From Microcebus murinus (Eukaryota > Chordata > Mammalia > Primates > Cheirogaleidae), in contig NC_134136.1 of assembly GCF_040939455.1 (NCBI RefSeq), positions 102,226,014 to 102,290,013 on the forward strand: 64,000 nt of DNA, in the 5' to 3' direction. The notes beneath the pieces are model-generated. The model had not been told where the DNA came from. It did no database searches and saw only the letters and a list, made by a program, of their open reading frames with translations. Of this stretch, positions 25,358 to 38,047 are shown piece after piece. Within the stretch, counting starts at the first letter, position 1, and each line of letters opens with the position of its first letter. Position numbers and translations under genes: made by a program.

Positions 25358-28300
25358 CTGTTGTGAATAGTGCTGTAATAAACATGGGGGTGCAGATATC
25401 TCTTTGGCATACTGATTCCCTTTGCTTTAGATAAATATCCAGTAGTGGGATTGCTGGATCATATGGTAGTTCTATTTTTAATTTTTTGAGAAACCTCCAT
25501 ACTGTTTTCCACAATGGATGTACTAATTTGCAATCCCACCAGTAATGTAAAAGACTTTCATTTTTCTCTGCATCCCCTCCAGCATTTGTTATTAATATTT
25601 TTTGCCTTTTTGCTAATAGCCATTCTAACCAGGGTGAAATGATGTCCCATTGTGGTTTTGATTTTCATTTCCTTGATGGCTAATGATGTTGAGCATTTTT
25701 TCATGTACTTGTTGGCCATTTATATGTCTTCTTTGGGGAAATGTCTATGCAGATCCTTTGCCCATTCTATAATCACATTATTTGGCTTTGCTGTTGAGTT
25801 ATTTGAGTGCCTTGTATATTGTGGATATTAGTCCTTTGTCAGATGAATAGTTTGCAACTATTTTCTACCATTTTAGAAATGGTAGGAAATCTCTTCACTC
25901 TGTTTATTTTTCCTTTGCTGTACAGAAGCTTTTCAGTTTGATATAGTCCCATTTGTCTATATGTAGATTTTTTGCCCATGGTTTTGAAATCTTACCCATA
26001 AAATCTTTGCCTAGACAATGTTCTACAGCATTTCCCTTCAGATTTCTTCTAGTAGTTCAATAGTTTCAAGTCTTACACTTAAGTCTTTAGTCCATTCTGA
26101 GTTGATTTTTCTATATGGTAAGAGATGTGGGTCTAGTTTTATTCTTCTGCATATGGATACTCTGTTTTCCCAGTAGCAGTTATTGAAAAGACTGCTCTTT
26201 CTCCAGTGTATATTCTTGGCAACTTGGTCAAAAATCAGTTGTCCATAAATAAATGGATTTATATCTGGAGTCTCTATTCTGTTCCACTGGTCTCTATCTG
26301 TTTTTATATCAATGTCATGCTGTTTTACCATAGTGTTTTAGTATATTTTGAAGTCAGGTAGTGTGACACCTCCAGCTTTGTTTTTTTGCTCAGTATTGCT
26401 TTGGCTATTTGGGGTCATTTGTGGTTCCATATAAATTTTAGGATTGTTTTTCTATCTCTGTGAAGAATATCATTGGTATTTTGATAGTCCTTGTATTGAA
26501 TTTGTAGATTCCTTTGGGTAGTATGATCATTCTGACAATACTAATTTTTCTGTTCCATTAGCATGGGATTCTTCAAATCTTTCTGTTTTTTATGTACTCT
26601 GTTTATTTTTGTCACTGTTTTGTAGTTTTTACTGTAGAGATCTTTCACCTACTTGTTTAAATTTATTCCTAGATATTTTATTTTTTGTAGGTATTATATG
26701 TGGAATTTCTTTCTTGATTTATTTTTCTGCTAGTTCATTATTGGTATATAGAAATACTATGGATTTTTGTATGTTGATGTTGTATCTTGCAACTTTACTG
26801 AATTCATTTATAAGTTCTATGTTTTTTGGTGGAGCCTTTAGATTTTTCTATTTATAGGATCATGTCATCTGCAAAGAAAGACAGTTTGACTTTCTATTTT
26901 CCAATTTGCACGCCCTTTACTTCTTTCTCTTGCTTAATTGCTCTGGCTAGAACTTCCAGTACTATGTCTAATAAGATTGGTGAAAATGAGTATCCTTGTC
27001 TTGTTTCAGTTCCTAGAGGAATAGCTTTCAGTTTTTACCCATTCAGTATGTTGTTAGCTGTGGGTTTGTGACATATAGCCTTTATGGTGTTAAGGTATGT
27101 TCTTTTTACCTAATTTGTTAAGAGTTTTATCATGAAGGGAGGCTGAATTTTATCAAATTTTTTATGCATCTATTGAAATGATCACATAGTTTTTGTACTA
27201 TGTTCTGTTGATACAGTGTTATCACATTTATCAATTTGTGTATGCTGAGCCATTCTTGTAAATGTGAAATGAATCCTACTTGATAATCGTGTGCTTTTGG
27301 CTTTGGTTTGCTAGTATATTGTTGAAGATTTTCCCATCTATATTCATCAGGGATATTGACCTTTAGTTTCCTTTTTCATTGTGTCCTTGTCCAGTTTTGG
27401 TATCAGGGTAATTCTGGCCTCATAAAACAAGTTAGGAAGCATTCTCCCTTCAATTTTTTGAAATAGTTTGAGGAAAATCAATGTTTGTTCTTCTCTGAAT
27501 GTTTAGTAGAAATCAGCATTAAAGCCATCTGGTCCTGGCTTTTATTTGTTGGGAGGCTTTTTTATTACTGAATCAATCTCATAACTTATTATTGGTGTGT
27601 TCAAGTTTTCTCCTTTTTCCTGGTTCAGTCTTGGTAGATTATATGCGTTCAGCAATTTATCCATTTCCTCTAGGTTTCCCAATTTGTTGGTGTACAGTTG
27701 TTCATCATTGTCTTTAATGATCCTTTGTATTACTTTGGCATCAGTTGTAATATTTCTTTTTTCATTTCTGATTTTGTTTATTTGAGTCTTATTTCTTTTT
27801 GTCTTAGTTTAGCTAATGGTGTATGGATTTTGTTTATCTTTTCTGAAACCTTTGTTTTGGTTCATTGATCTATTGTATTTTTTTCCCTCTATTTCATTTA
27901 ATTCTTCTTTGATCTTTAATTTTTTCCATCTACTACTTTTACATTTGGTTTGTTTCTGCTTTTCTAGTTTCTTGAGGTATATTATTAGGTTGTTTATTTA
28001 AAATCTTTGTAATTTTTGATGCAAGTATTTATTGCTATGAACTTCCTTCTTAGTACTGCTTTTTCTGTATCCCATAGGTTTTGATATTTGTGTTTCAATT
28101 TCATTTGTTTCAAGAAATTAATTTTTATTCTTTTCCTTAATTGCTTCCTTGAGCCAGTGGTCATTCAGGACCGTGTTGTTTAATTTCTACGTATTTGTAC
28201 AGTGTCCCAAGTTCCTCTTGTTGTTGATTTTTAGTTTTATTTCACTAGGGTCTGAGAAAATGCTTGTATGATTTTGCTTTTTAAAATTTGTTGATACTTG

Positions 28301-28674
28301 TTTTGTGCCCTAACATATAGTTTCTCCTGGAGAATTTTCCATGTGCTGATGGGAGGAATGTGTATTCTTTAGCTATTGTATTACATGTAAATATCTGTAA
28401 ATGTCACTTAGGTCCATTTGGTCTATACTATAGTTTATATTTAATGTTTCTTTGTTTATTTTCTGTTATGATGATCTGTCCAACGTAAAGTGAGATGTTG
28501 AAGTCTTCAACTAATATATTGGAGTCTATATATTTCTTTAGCTCTAATAATATTTGCCTTATATATTTGCTTGCTTTGGTGTAGGTACATATATATTTAC
28601 AATTGTTATATCATCTTGCTGAATTGATCCCTTTATCATTATACAATGACCCTCTTTGTCTCTTCTTTTTCTGT

Positions 28675-28697
28675 TTTTTTTTTTTTTTTTTTTTTTT
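28675..28697. repeat. T23 homopolymer inside the old L1
   Basis: An uninterrupted T run of about 23. In the L1 sense this is an internal A-run, likely expanded by slippage after insertion. Confidence 0.9.
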
Positions 28698-30321
28698 GCT
28701 TAAAGACAAGACTATTTTGTCTGATATAAATATAGTTACTCCTACTTGCTTTTGGTTTCCATTTAAGTGGAATATCTTTTTTCCTTCCCTTTACTTTCCT
28801 TCCCTTCACTTTCAATCTGTATCTTTATAAGTTAAATGAGTTTCTTGTAGGCATCACTACAGTTGGATCTTGGGTTTGTTTTTTTAAATCAATTCAGCCA
28901 GTCTATATCTTTTAATTGGATAATTTAAACCATTTATATCCAATGTTGTTACTGATAGTTGAGAACTTACTCCCGCCATTTTATTAATTGACTTCTCCTG
29001 GGCTTTTTTTATATCCTTTGATTCTTTCTCCTCTCTTATTTTTTATGTTTGTGGTTTAGAGGTCTTCTGTGGTGCTAATGTTTGATTTCTTTCTTTTTCT
29101 CATTTGTGTTCTGGTCTACTAGTGAGTTTTATACTTTTGTGTTGCTTCTAGGTGTAGGACTTCCTTAAGCATTTCTTGTAGGGCCTTCCTAATGGTGATA
29201 AACTCCCAGAACTTCTGCTTGTCTGGAAAAGACTTTGTTTTTTTCTTCATTTCTGAAGGATACCTTTGATTATATTATTCTTGGCTGACAGATTTTTATT
29301 TCAGCACTTTGAATATGTCATCCCATTCTCTTCCTGGCCTGTGAAGTTTCTGCTGAGAAATCTGTTATTAGTCAAATGGAGATTTTCTTATATATGACTC
29401 AATGCTTTTTTCCTGTAATATTTAGAATTCTCTTTGTCTTTTATTTTTGACAGTTTAACAATAATGTGCCTCAAGGAGGAAGTTTGTGGGTTGAATCTAT
29501 TTGGGATCTTTGAGATTCCTATATCTGAATGTCCATATCTTTCCCAAGACTTGGGAAGTTTTCATTATTCATTAAACAGGTTTTCTATGTTTATTCATCT
29601 CTTCTAATGGAACTCAGAAATTCAAAAATTTGTTCACTTAATATTGTACCATATGACACATGGGCTTTCTTTATTTTTTATAAGTATTTTTTCCTGTCTA
29701 ATTTTTTGTTTGACTGGGTTATTTAAAAAAACCAATCTTCAAGGTCAGAATTCCTTCTGCTGCTTGATCTAGTCTATTGTTGAAGCTCTCAAGTGTATTT
29801 TTTCTTATTTCAATTGTTGAATTCTTCAGTTCCAAAATTTCTGTTTAGTTTTTTTTTTTTTTTTATGGTATCATTCTCTTTGTTGAATTTTCTATTTAGG
29901 CAATGAATTGTTTTCCTGATTTTTTTGTATTGTTTATTTGTGTTCTCCTGTGTCTTGCTGAGTTTCCTTAGGAGTATTATTTTGGATTCCTTTTCAAGCA
30001 TTTCAGAGAATTATAGAAATCCGTGGTAGGAATATGAACTGGTAGGTATCTCCTACTTACCTTTTCTCTGTAATGGAGAGTCTTTATTGGCTCTGAGCTG
30101 ATCTTGGCTTGCTGTTTTGCTTCCCTCTCTATGCTGCCATCTCAAGTTTTCATGCCTCGGAGGCTGTTTGTCACTTTCTTGATAAATTCCAGGGTTCTCC
30201 ATTAAATCCTCTATTTGATGTGGCATTTTCTATTTGCAGTTTTGGCCTTTGTGGAAGAGACAAGTGCTGGATACCTCTATTCAGCCATCTTGATGACATC
30301 TCAGGGCTCTAATCCAGTGTT

Positions 30322-30670
30322 GTCTTCTTTTCACATTTATTTGAGTTTTCCCAATGTTCTTTACATTGTGCTATCTTGTAGTAGTGATTAATGAATGCTT
30401 GTTAATTTAATGTTATCTAATCCCATAATATTACTGAAATTAAGGAGAAAATTTGGACATAATAAATCAAAGAGAATCATAAAAGAAGATTTATAAGTGC
30501 TTAGCTTTTAGGAAAATAGAATGAACAAGTTTCACTGATGAGCTAACTTGACATTGAAAAACATTTTATCTCCTAAATATAGAGAAATAGTAATAATACT
30601 TTATCATATAATAGAGGAAAATATCGGTGAGAAGTATTTTACTGATAGTGTGGCAAGAGGGTCACAAAAA
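30322..30670. other. No recognised feature
   Basis: Short unique-looking interval between the old L1 and an Alu. Confidence 0.45.
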
Positions 30671-30680
30671 TACGGTGAAG

Positions 30681-31022
30681 TTTTTTTTTTTTTTTTTTTT
30701 TTTTGAGACAGAGTCTCGCTTTGTTGCCCAGGCTAGAGTGAGTGCCGTGGTGTCAGCCTAGCTCACAGCAACCTCAAACTCCTGGGCTTAAGCAATCCTC
30801 CTGCCTCAACCTCCCAAGTAGCTGGGACTACAGGCATATGCCATACCATGCCGGCTAATTTTTTCTATATATATTAGTTGGCCAATTAAGTTCTTTCTAT
30901 TTATAGTAGAGATGGGGTCTCGTTTTTGCTCTGGCTGGTTTTGAACTCCTGACCTCGAGCAATCCGTCCGCCTCGGCCTCCCAGAGTGCTAGGATTATAG
31001 GCGTGAGCCACTGCGCCTGGCC
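30681..31022 (-). mobile_element. Alu SINE (strepsirrhine type), antisense
   Basis: Reverse full-length Alu with a T24 tail and the lemur-type middle. Flanks TACKGTGAAG at 30671-30680 and 31023-31032 (one mismatch). Several CpGs are already TG or CA. Confidence 0.96.
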
Positions 31023-31032
31023 TACTGTGAAG

Positions 31033-32235
31033 ATTTTGAGCTAATAAATTTCCTAAGATGTATGGAAACTTACATGAGACTCAGCTTTTACTACACTGTA
31101 ATAAAATTTTTAAGGGTCTTTTTCAGCAAAGACAGGTGGGAAAATAAAATGCAATTGAGATGAATTGTAGGAATGTTTTGATTATATTATACATAGAATC
31201 AATGAATCTTTTCAAATTTTGACAATTTCAAAATACATTGCATGAAATATTTAGGACGCTTAGGTCTAGATATTATGATACATCCTGGGGATTTTGACTG
31301 TTGTCATGGTAGGATGAGGAGAAAGGAACAGAAAGTGAAGAAAGGAAAGCAAGTGAGAGAGAGAAAAGAGAGAGAGAGGAAGACACAGAGAGAAGAAGTG
31401 AGAGAAAGAGAGACAGAGAAGAGATTGTGTACAGAGATTTGCCTCTGTAAGGAAGCTGATCTATAAATAATTTTAGAAGTTACCCTATGGATAAATATGA
31501 AATAAAATATCCTTGATAAGATATCAAAACATAAAAAATCTATTTATTTTCAGGAATAATATATATAAAATGTGTATATATGTGTGTATATGGATATATG
31601 AAATAAAATAGAGATGAATATTACATTTCTTCTCAATATTTCCATCTAGAGATAATTACTCTTAACATTTTGATATATATACTGTTTGACATTTTCTACA
31701 ATATGCACACACACATGTATATATCTTTTCTTTTAAAAGCGAGTAAATATTGTCTAATTTGTAACTTTTTCATTTACTTATTATTTATACCTTTCAATGT
31801 TATTAAATATATTCTGCAGCATCATCTTAAATGTGGCATAGTGTCATATAGCTGTGGCATTTTCTCATTATCATAAGTAGTACTGGAATAAATATTCTTG
31901 TACAGATATCTTTTGCACATGTCTAATTATTATCTATGGAAATCCATAGATGTGGAACTACTGTTTAAAAATAAATGATTTAAATATTTAGTTGAAAACA
32001 CTTGTGATTCTGTGACCAAATATCTTACAAAATGGCTATATAAGTTTAAAATCAATCTGAACCATATAAGGGTATTAAGGGATTATTCCGAACATTGTGT
32101 TGCAGAGAATAAAGAAAGAAAAAAATTGATTTGATGCATAGAAGTTCAGTGTTCTTTTCATATTTGCCTATGATGATCCAAGGCTTATAGTATCAAATAA
32201 TAATTATATTTTTACTTGACCTCCAATTACAGTAT
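31033..32235. other. No gene; includes a GA-rich tract
   Basis: Unique-looking sequence. The 74-codon ORF at 31242-31466 is the translation of a purine-rich tract (K/R/E-rich) and not a credible gene. A mixed TG/TA tract lies at 31557-31600. Confidence 0.5.
31317..31425 (+). repeat. GA-rich polypurine tract
   Basis: About 110 bp almost free of pyrimidines, made of AGAGA, GAAAG and AGAAGA words. Potentially triplex-forming and polymorphic. Confidence 0.9.
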
Positions 32236-32239
32236 GAGT

Positions 32240-32327
32240 TGTGAGTGAAGACTATATTTTACTTACTGTTGCATTCTCATTATCAAACCTACGTTTGCAC
32301 ATAATAGGCATTCAAATATTTGTTGAA
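32240..32327 (+). repeat. L2 LINE 3' end relic
   Basis: GTGAGTGAAGACTATATTTT, then GCACATAATAGGCATTCAAA and TATTTGTTGAA, is the L2 3' end. Confidence 0.65.
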
Positions 32328-32521
32328 AAGATATTAGCAAATGATACGTGAATATAATCCTGGTCACCTTGAACTTTAGGACATAGAATAAGATAAATTA
32401 TAGCAGATAGTGGCAATCTCCTAACAGTTCACAATGGTATACCATGGAGTAAAAGGCAAATGCAATTGAAGCAAATATAACAACAACAACAGTAAAAACT
32501 CATTAAAAGATTCCCTGTGTG

Positions 32522-33715
32522 CAGGCATACCTCGTTTTATTGCAATTTGTTTTATTGCACTTTGCAGATACTGAATTTTTTACAAATTGAAGGTTTCTGT
32601 CAACCCTGCATTAAGCAAGTCTATTGGTGCCATTTATCCAACAGGATGTACTCACTTCCTGTGTCTGTCTCATTTTGGGTAATTCTCACAATACCTGCTA
32701 ACATGACATCCGTTCTGCAGCCAATAAATCAAGGAGTAATTTTGATTTTGAAGTCTTATTATTTAAGAAATATATTTCATAAAGCTATAGGTGCCATGAA
32801 TGGTGATTTTTTTGATGGATCTGGGCAAAATAAGTTGAAATTATTCTGGAAAGGATTCACCACTCTAGATGCTATTAAGAACATTCATGATTCATGGGAA
32901 GATTTAAAAATATCAACATTAACAGGAGTTTGGAAGAATGTGATTCCAACCCTCATGAATGACTTTGAGGGGTTCAAGACTTCAGTGGAGGAAGTCACTG
33001 CATATGTGGTAGAAATAGCAAGAGAACTAGAATTAGAAGTGGAGCCTGAAGATGTGACTGAATTGTAGCAATCTCATGATAAAAGTTGAATGGATGAAGA
33101 ATTGCTTCTTATGGATGAACAAAGAAAGTAGTTTCTTGAAATGCAATCTACTCCTGCATGATGATGAAGATGATGTGAACATTGTTGAAATGACAACAAA
33201 GGATTTAGAATATTATATAAACTCAGTTGAAAAAGCAGGGGCAGGTTTTGAAAGGATTGACTCCAATTTTGAAAGAAGTTCTACTGTGGGCAAAACACCA
33301 TCAAATAGCATCTCATGCTACAGAGAAATTATCATGAAATGAAGAGTCAACTGATGGAGCAGACTTTATTGTTGTCTTATTCTAAGAAATTGCCATGGCC
33401 ATCCCAACCTTCAGCAACCACCATCTTGATGGTTCAGCTGCCATCAACATGACCTTCCACCAGCAAAAAGATTACAACTCATTGAAGGTTTAAAATGATC
33501 ATCAGTATTTTTAGCAGTCAAGTATTTGTAATTAAGGTATGTGTATTTTTTCTTAGACATAATGCTGCTGCACACTTAATAGACAACAGTGTACTGTAAA
33601 CATATATTTTATATGCACTGGGAAGCCAAAAAATTCATATGACTCATTTTATTGTGATATTTGCTTTATTGCAGTGATCTGGAATCAAACCCACAGTATC
33701 TCCAAGGTATGCCTG
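32522..33715 (+). mobile_element. Tigger1-like pogo transposon, internally deleted
   Basis: Both ends are present: CAGGCATACCTCGTTTTATT at the left and its inverse, CCAAGGTATGCCTG, at the right. The 1.2-kb length compares with about 2.4 kb for complete Tigger1, so roughly half is gone from the middle. The right flank is TA, as expected for this superfamily; the left flank is mutated (TG). The remaining transposase text is the C-terminal portion of the DDE region and the acidic tail. Confidence 0.93.
32709..33345 (+). pseudogene. Tigger1 transposase C-terminal remnant
   Basis: From about 32703 the plus strand reads [13 protein letters not shown], the stretch just before the last catalytic acidic residue in pogo/Tigger DDE domains, and stays open to 33068. 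An acidic region follows in a second frame at 33076-33342. The open ORF from 32517 (183 codons) is an artefact of the deletion: its first 60 or so codons are the transposon's 5' non-coding end fused to the 3' part of the transposase. The DNA-binding CENP-B-like domains and the first catalytic aspartate are absent. Dead. Confidence 0.9.
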
Positions 33716-34610
33716 TATATGTGCTATTAAGAAATAAAAGCTCATGGATCATGTTTTCCAAATAATGAAATAGTAATAAAAATTAGTGTTAGCCTCTTTC
33801 ATCAATAATTATATTTTATTGTGTTTTGACTTTAAATATTGTCCTTTTAAAAATATGAAAATTATGTATGTTTACAACATTACTTATTAAAATTTGCAGT
33901 AAAAATAAGGAAACAATTATTTTTTAAGTTATATGCAACCTCTGTAAAGCCTCTAACATTTTAAACAATAAAACAAATATAGTTTTTATTCAATAAGGAG
34001 TATCAGAAAAAATTGGAAGTTTTATTTCCCATCTGTTTCTTCTGGAAAGGCCAGCATTATATTCAAATACATGTGGTTGCTATAAGAGACACTTATTACT
34101 TTATAATATAGTATAAGAAATAGATATTTAACTTTACAAGTAAACAGCTACATGATTTTAGGTCATATCTATACAAGTAACAGATACCATATTTTAGCTT
34201 GGATGGAAAATATTCTGCAGTGTAAAAGTGTCAAGATAGTCTGAATAATTTAGATCTTTCTAACTCAGACAAACTTGCCTGCAACATGGCATATTTGTTT
34301 TTCAGTATTAATTTGTGGAATATGCTATATAAGTGATTGAAAGATAATCATTTTTGAATTCTGATTTTAAAGATAATTTTGTTTTCTATGCTTCCATGAT
34401 GCAAAGCAAAAATCCTATACAAGGTGGAACAGAATTATTTTCAGCATGTACCATCTTTTCTTTCTATAGTATATTTATGCCTTAAACTAACACCTATTTA
34501 AAATAAATACAAGTTTGATGCTATTTCCTTTAGTTATAATATATTACCCACACAAGTGATGAAAGGGGCTCATTGGCTTCAGCAATAAAGACTACAGCTT
34601 ATCCTCTAGA
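33716..34610. other. No recognised feature
   Basis: AT-rich unique-looking sequence, with no ORF or repeat family recognised. Confidence 0.45.
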
Positions 34611-34611
34611 C

Positions 34612-34775
34612 CAGTGCTCTCAAACTTTGATGTACATATGAATTAACTGGAGACACTTGTTGAGATGAAGATTCTGATTTAGTAAGTCTGGGGAGGGGCC
34701 AAAAATTCTGAACTTTGAACCAACTTCCTGATGATACTTTCAAATACTGCTGGATCACAAACCACGTTTGGAATA
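34612..34775 (+). mobile_element. MER5A-type hAT-Charlie relic
   Basis: CAGTGCTCTCAAACTTTGAT, ATTCTGATTTAGTAAGTCTG, GGGAGGGGCCAAAAATTC and a decayed 3' end, ATCACAAACCACGTTTG, follow MER5A. Non-autonomous and ancient. Confidence 0.85.
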
Positions 34776-36558
34776 ATGAGCCTCTACAGTTAAAAGGTCC
34801 ATGATGTATGGGTGGCGAGGGAAAGGAGGGGAGGGGGTTTGTTAAAGGGAAGATACAAGGCAATTGATAAGCAATGTTATAACTTTCACCAGACAGATAC
34901 AGATATTGACCTAGCGATTTTTGTTCTGTTAGTGATTGTTTGGTTCTTCATTTTGTTTTCAATCATTTGATTATTAGGAATAAGAAGAAAGACATCCTTT
35001 CTTGTCTAGAAAGCTACAACTAGGTTAAGTTGTACTTAAAGTTCAGTGAGTGAATATGTAAACAATTTTTTGAATAGCCCCCCCAAATAAATAAATACAT
35101 ACATACATAAACAGAAGCACTAAGCAAAAAGAAAGCAGAAAGTAAGATTTATTATAGGAAAAAATTATGTCAAACAGTGGTTCCAAAGGCCTATTTTATA
35201 ATATCAAGGATATTCAGGCAGAGAAGGACACTGTACTTGATACCTAATGTGCAATAGTGAGAGAAAAAAGACAAACTAGAAGCCACAAAGTCAAGTTCAG
35301 ATTGAGCAAATCAAATTCTAGCTGACTCAAATATTTTGCTAATAAATTGTTGCTTGGAGTTATGGTTTTGTTTTTAAAATACTAGATAACAACAGAGATT
35401 GAAAAGGAGAACATTTGCTTGTCAAGATACTTAAACAGTAAATCATCTTTGTTCTTCTGCGAGCATTTTATGGTACGAAAGAGAATTCCCAGGAATTCTT
35501 TTCTTGAATAATCATTACGATACCTTAATTTATAAAGTTTCACTTCAAATATTACTGCTTGGCTATTTTATATGTAAAAGATAAGACTTCTTATGGCATG
35601 AATTAGAACTCAAGTTTATAAACTGAATTGACAGAAACCATAATGTTCTTTCACTAATAAAAAATGCATTTGCAAGGCTTACCATGTTCCTTCTTAAGGT
35701 GATGGCTGTGGTTCTGAAGGCTTTCAAGATAAAGATGTAGTTCCAATCAGTAAGGTTCCTCCCCGAGCAAGGAAAGTCTCCTTTCAAGTAATCAGTCATT
35801 GCATTTTTGCGAACATAAAAAGCACAAGCTTACTAGGAATGGGAAAAAATTCTCTAGTAGGGACAAATAGCCTACAAGAAATGAGAAAAAATAATAAAAT
35901 AAGACTTAATATTGCATATATCCTGCCAGCTAACATATTTGTCAGCATATAGGACACATCCTGTACTGAGTTTGATTTTCCAAAAGCAGGCTCTTGGATG
36001 AGGATTTGTGTGAAAGTGGTTTACTAGAAGTCAAATAAGCAAACAAACAAGAAAAACAAATAACAACAACAATGAAATACCTCTTGTTTAAAAATAATAA
36101 TAATCATGTTGCCTCATTCCATCACAAAAAGTGGATATTGTCAAACAATAAGGGGAAAATGATCACATGCTTGCCAAATTAATAGGAAACATTTATAGTT
36201 ACTACTTAATATTATGGAGATTTCTGTTGTAAAGGATCCCTGGTCTTGGCCCTTTCATCCCCAAAGCTATCAGTGCCTGTGTTAAACTCTTTCAAAGATA
36301 ACCTTCATTCACAGAACTCTATTGTTTATTTTTTCTTAGAGAATTATTATTTGATTACTCCGGGTTGCTTAGACCAAATCACCTACCCAATACTTCTAAA
36401 CAGAGACCAAGGAACATGTTTCTCTAGTCTCAGTTGCATAACTCTTCCATCTTTGTTTCATACTGTTTTTTTTTTTTTATTTGTGACTACCACATTTCCT
36501 GAGTTTTGTTTTATTTTATTTTTGTTTGTTTGTCTGTCTGTTTAGTGCTTCTAAAAAT
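34776..36558. other. No recognised feature
   Basis: About 1.8 kb of unique-looking sequence with a small (AAAT)/(ACAT) run at 35083-35111. ORFs here are short and featureless. Confidence 0.4.
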
Positions 36559-36575
36559 CTTCCCTGATGTTTTTT

Positions 36576-36943
<368 letters not shown>

Positions 36944-36959
36944 TTCCCCTGATGTTTTT

Positions 36960-37690
36960 GACAGTTTGCAATTGATTGGTTCAGTCAGGACTCTGATTTC
37001 ACATAACAAACACAAACTGAAACTCAATTATGCTAAAGTGATTTACTGGCTGGACTATGGGGAGGGTAGAGTTGGAGCTGGCCTGAGAGAACACTAGAAT
37101 TAGTAAGTGAAATGCCATTGGACTTTCCCCTCCACCTCTCATCTCTACTTTTCTCCAGGTGCTAAATTATGCTTTTAAAACAATATCTTCCCATGCAGTG
37201 GGTTGTTGCTATAGGTTCTTTTGCGCTTACATTCTGTTAGTGTTGTGACTGGTGCTGATAAGGTTGGTTTATCTTTCATGGCACCAGTTAAAAAATATCA
37301 GGCAAGTGATCTCCATGGCCCAGCTTGGGTCCTCTGTCCATCCTTTAGATCAAACACACTGGGCAGGGGGTGGTATGAGGTTCTGAGATTGCCAAATGTG
37401 GATCATATTCTTAGTCCCAATTCCAGAAAATTCTGCTGTATTACCAAAATCACAGACATAGCCATTTGGCAAACTATAATCCAGCTGATTGTACTAATTT
37501 TTGTCTACCACAATAATAAGGTAAACTGTACTAGTAGTTGGTTACTTCTAAGTACCTCACTATAATCTTGTAACTGTTAAAAAATTAAAATAAATCTTCT
37601 AGTTTTCCTGATTACTTTTATTTTTTCACCCAAGTTATCCTCATTCTTCCTCAAATACTTCTATGTGTTTCTCATTTAGTGTACTAAATC
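36960..37690. other. No gene; possible old repeat
   Basis: The 114-codon ORF at 37221-37565 shows no domain. Strings such as TGCTAAAGTGATTTACTGGC hint at an old medium-reiterated repeat, but I cannot name it. Confidence 0.35.
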
Positions 37691-37695
37691 CTTAA

Positions 37696-38043
37696 CCACT
37701 TCGGTATGGCGCTCACCAGCCTCGAAACCTTGCCCACAGCCGGCACTCATAGTCCGCACGACAGTTTGTGCTGTGCATTGACGACGAATCTGTTTTGCTC
37801 TTGTGTGATGAGGAAAGCTTGAAAGCACTGAAGGCTTGTTTTACTTTACAGGCAGCTTTACTTGTAATGTAAATCAGAATAGGTAGCATATACGTATATG
37901 TTTTCATTACGTTATTTTTAAATGTTCACAATTTTATTTTGATAAATGAAAAATTAGAAAAGTCATATCACGGCTGTTGGCTAAAGTCACAGTGCGCGTT
38001 CATCTGTGGCTGTCGGCTATAGTTGATGCTGGTACTGAAGTGG
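37696..38043. mobile_element. piggyBac miniature element with TTAA flanks
   Basis: A 348-bp non-autonomous DNA transposon. It begins CCACTTCGGTA and ends TACTGAAGTGG, an 11-bp terminal inverted repeat with one mismatch, and is bordered on both sides by TTAA (37692-37695 and 38044-38047), the obligatory piggyBac target. Subterminal sequence is partly repeated in inverse form (CAGCCGGCACTCATAGT near the left, CTATAGTTGATGCTGG near the right). CpGs such as CCGCACGACAG and GTGCGCGTTC are still present, so it is not ancient. There is no transposase inside. The non-autonomous piggyBacs of mouse lemur are the natural comparison. Confidence 0.9.
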
Positions 38044-38047
38044 TTAA

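Larger units (their letters stand above)
24890..28830 (-). pseudogene. L1 ORF2 remnant of the old full-length L1
   Basis: Minus-strand reading in several frames gives ORF2 pieces, including the C-terminal EWIKKMWHIYTMEYY stretch (24893-25096) and [12 protein letters not shown] (25296-25514). Endonuclease-region text lies at about 28200-28700. Stops and frameshifts are frequent; no active enzyme is possible. The left part is interrupted by the 251-bp insert. Confidence 0.85.
24556..30307 (-). mobile_element. Full-length old L1 with 14-bp TSD and a foreign 251-bp insert
   Basis: A complete L1 in reverse orientation: 3' UTR (24560-24900), ORF2 remnants (about 24900-28700), ORF1 remnants (about 29000-29950) and a 5' UTR ending at 30307. 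The 5' end on the minus strand carries CAAGATGGCTGAATAGAGG (30275-30293), a YY1-type box as at other L1 starts. Flanking duplications TCTAATCCAGTGTT at 24542-24555 and 30308-30321 prove a single full-length insertion. All frames are decayed (pieces of 60-97 codons only). Copy B of a local duplication sits inside the 3' part at 25107-25357 and replaces about 20 bp of L1 text. Confidence 0.95.

Noticed and set aside
31242..31466. 74-codon K/R/E-rich ORF
   Set aside because: It is the translation of a GA-rich simple repeat.
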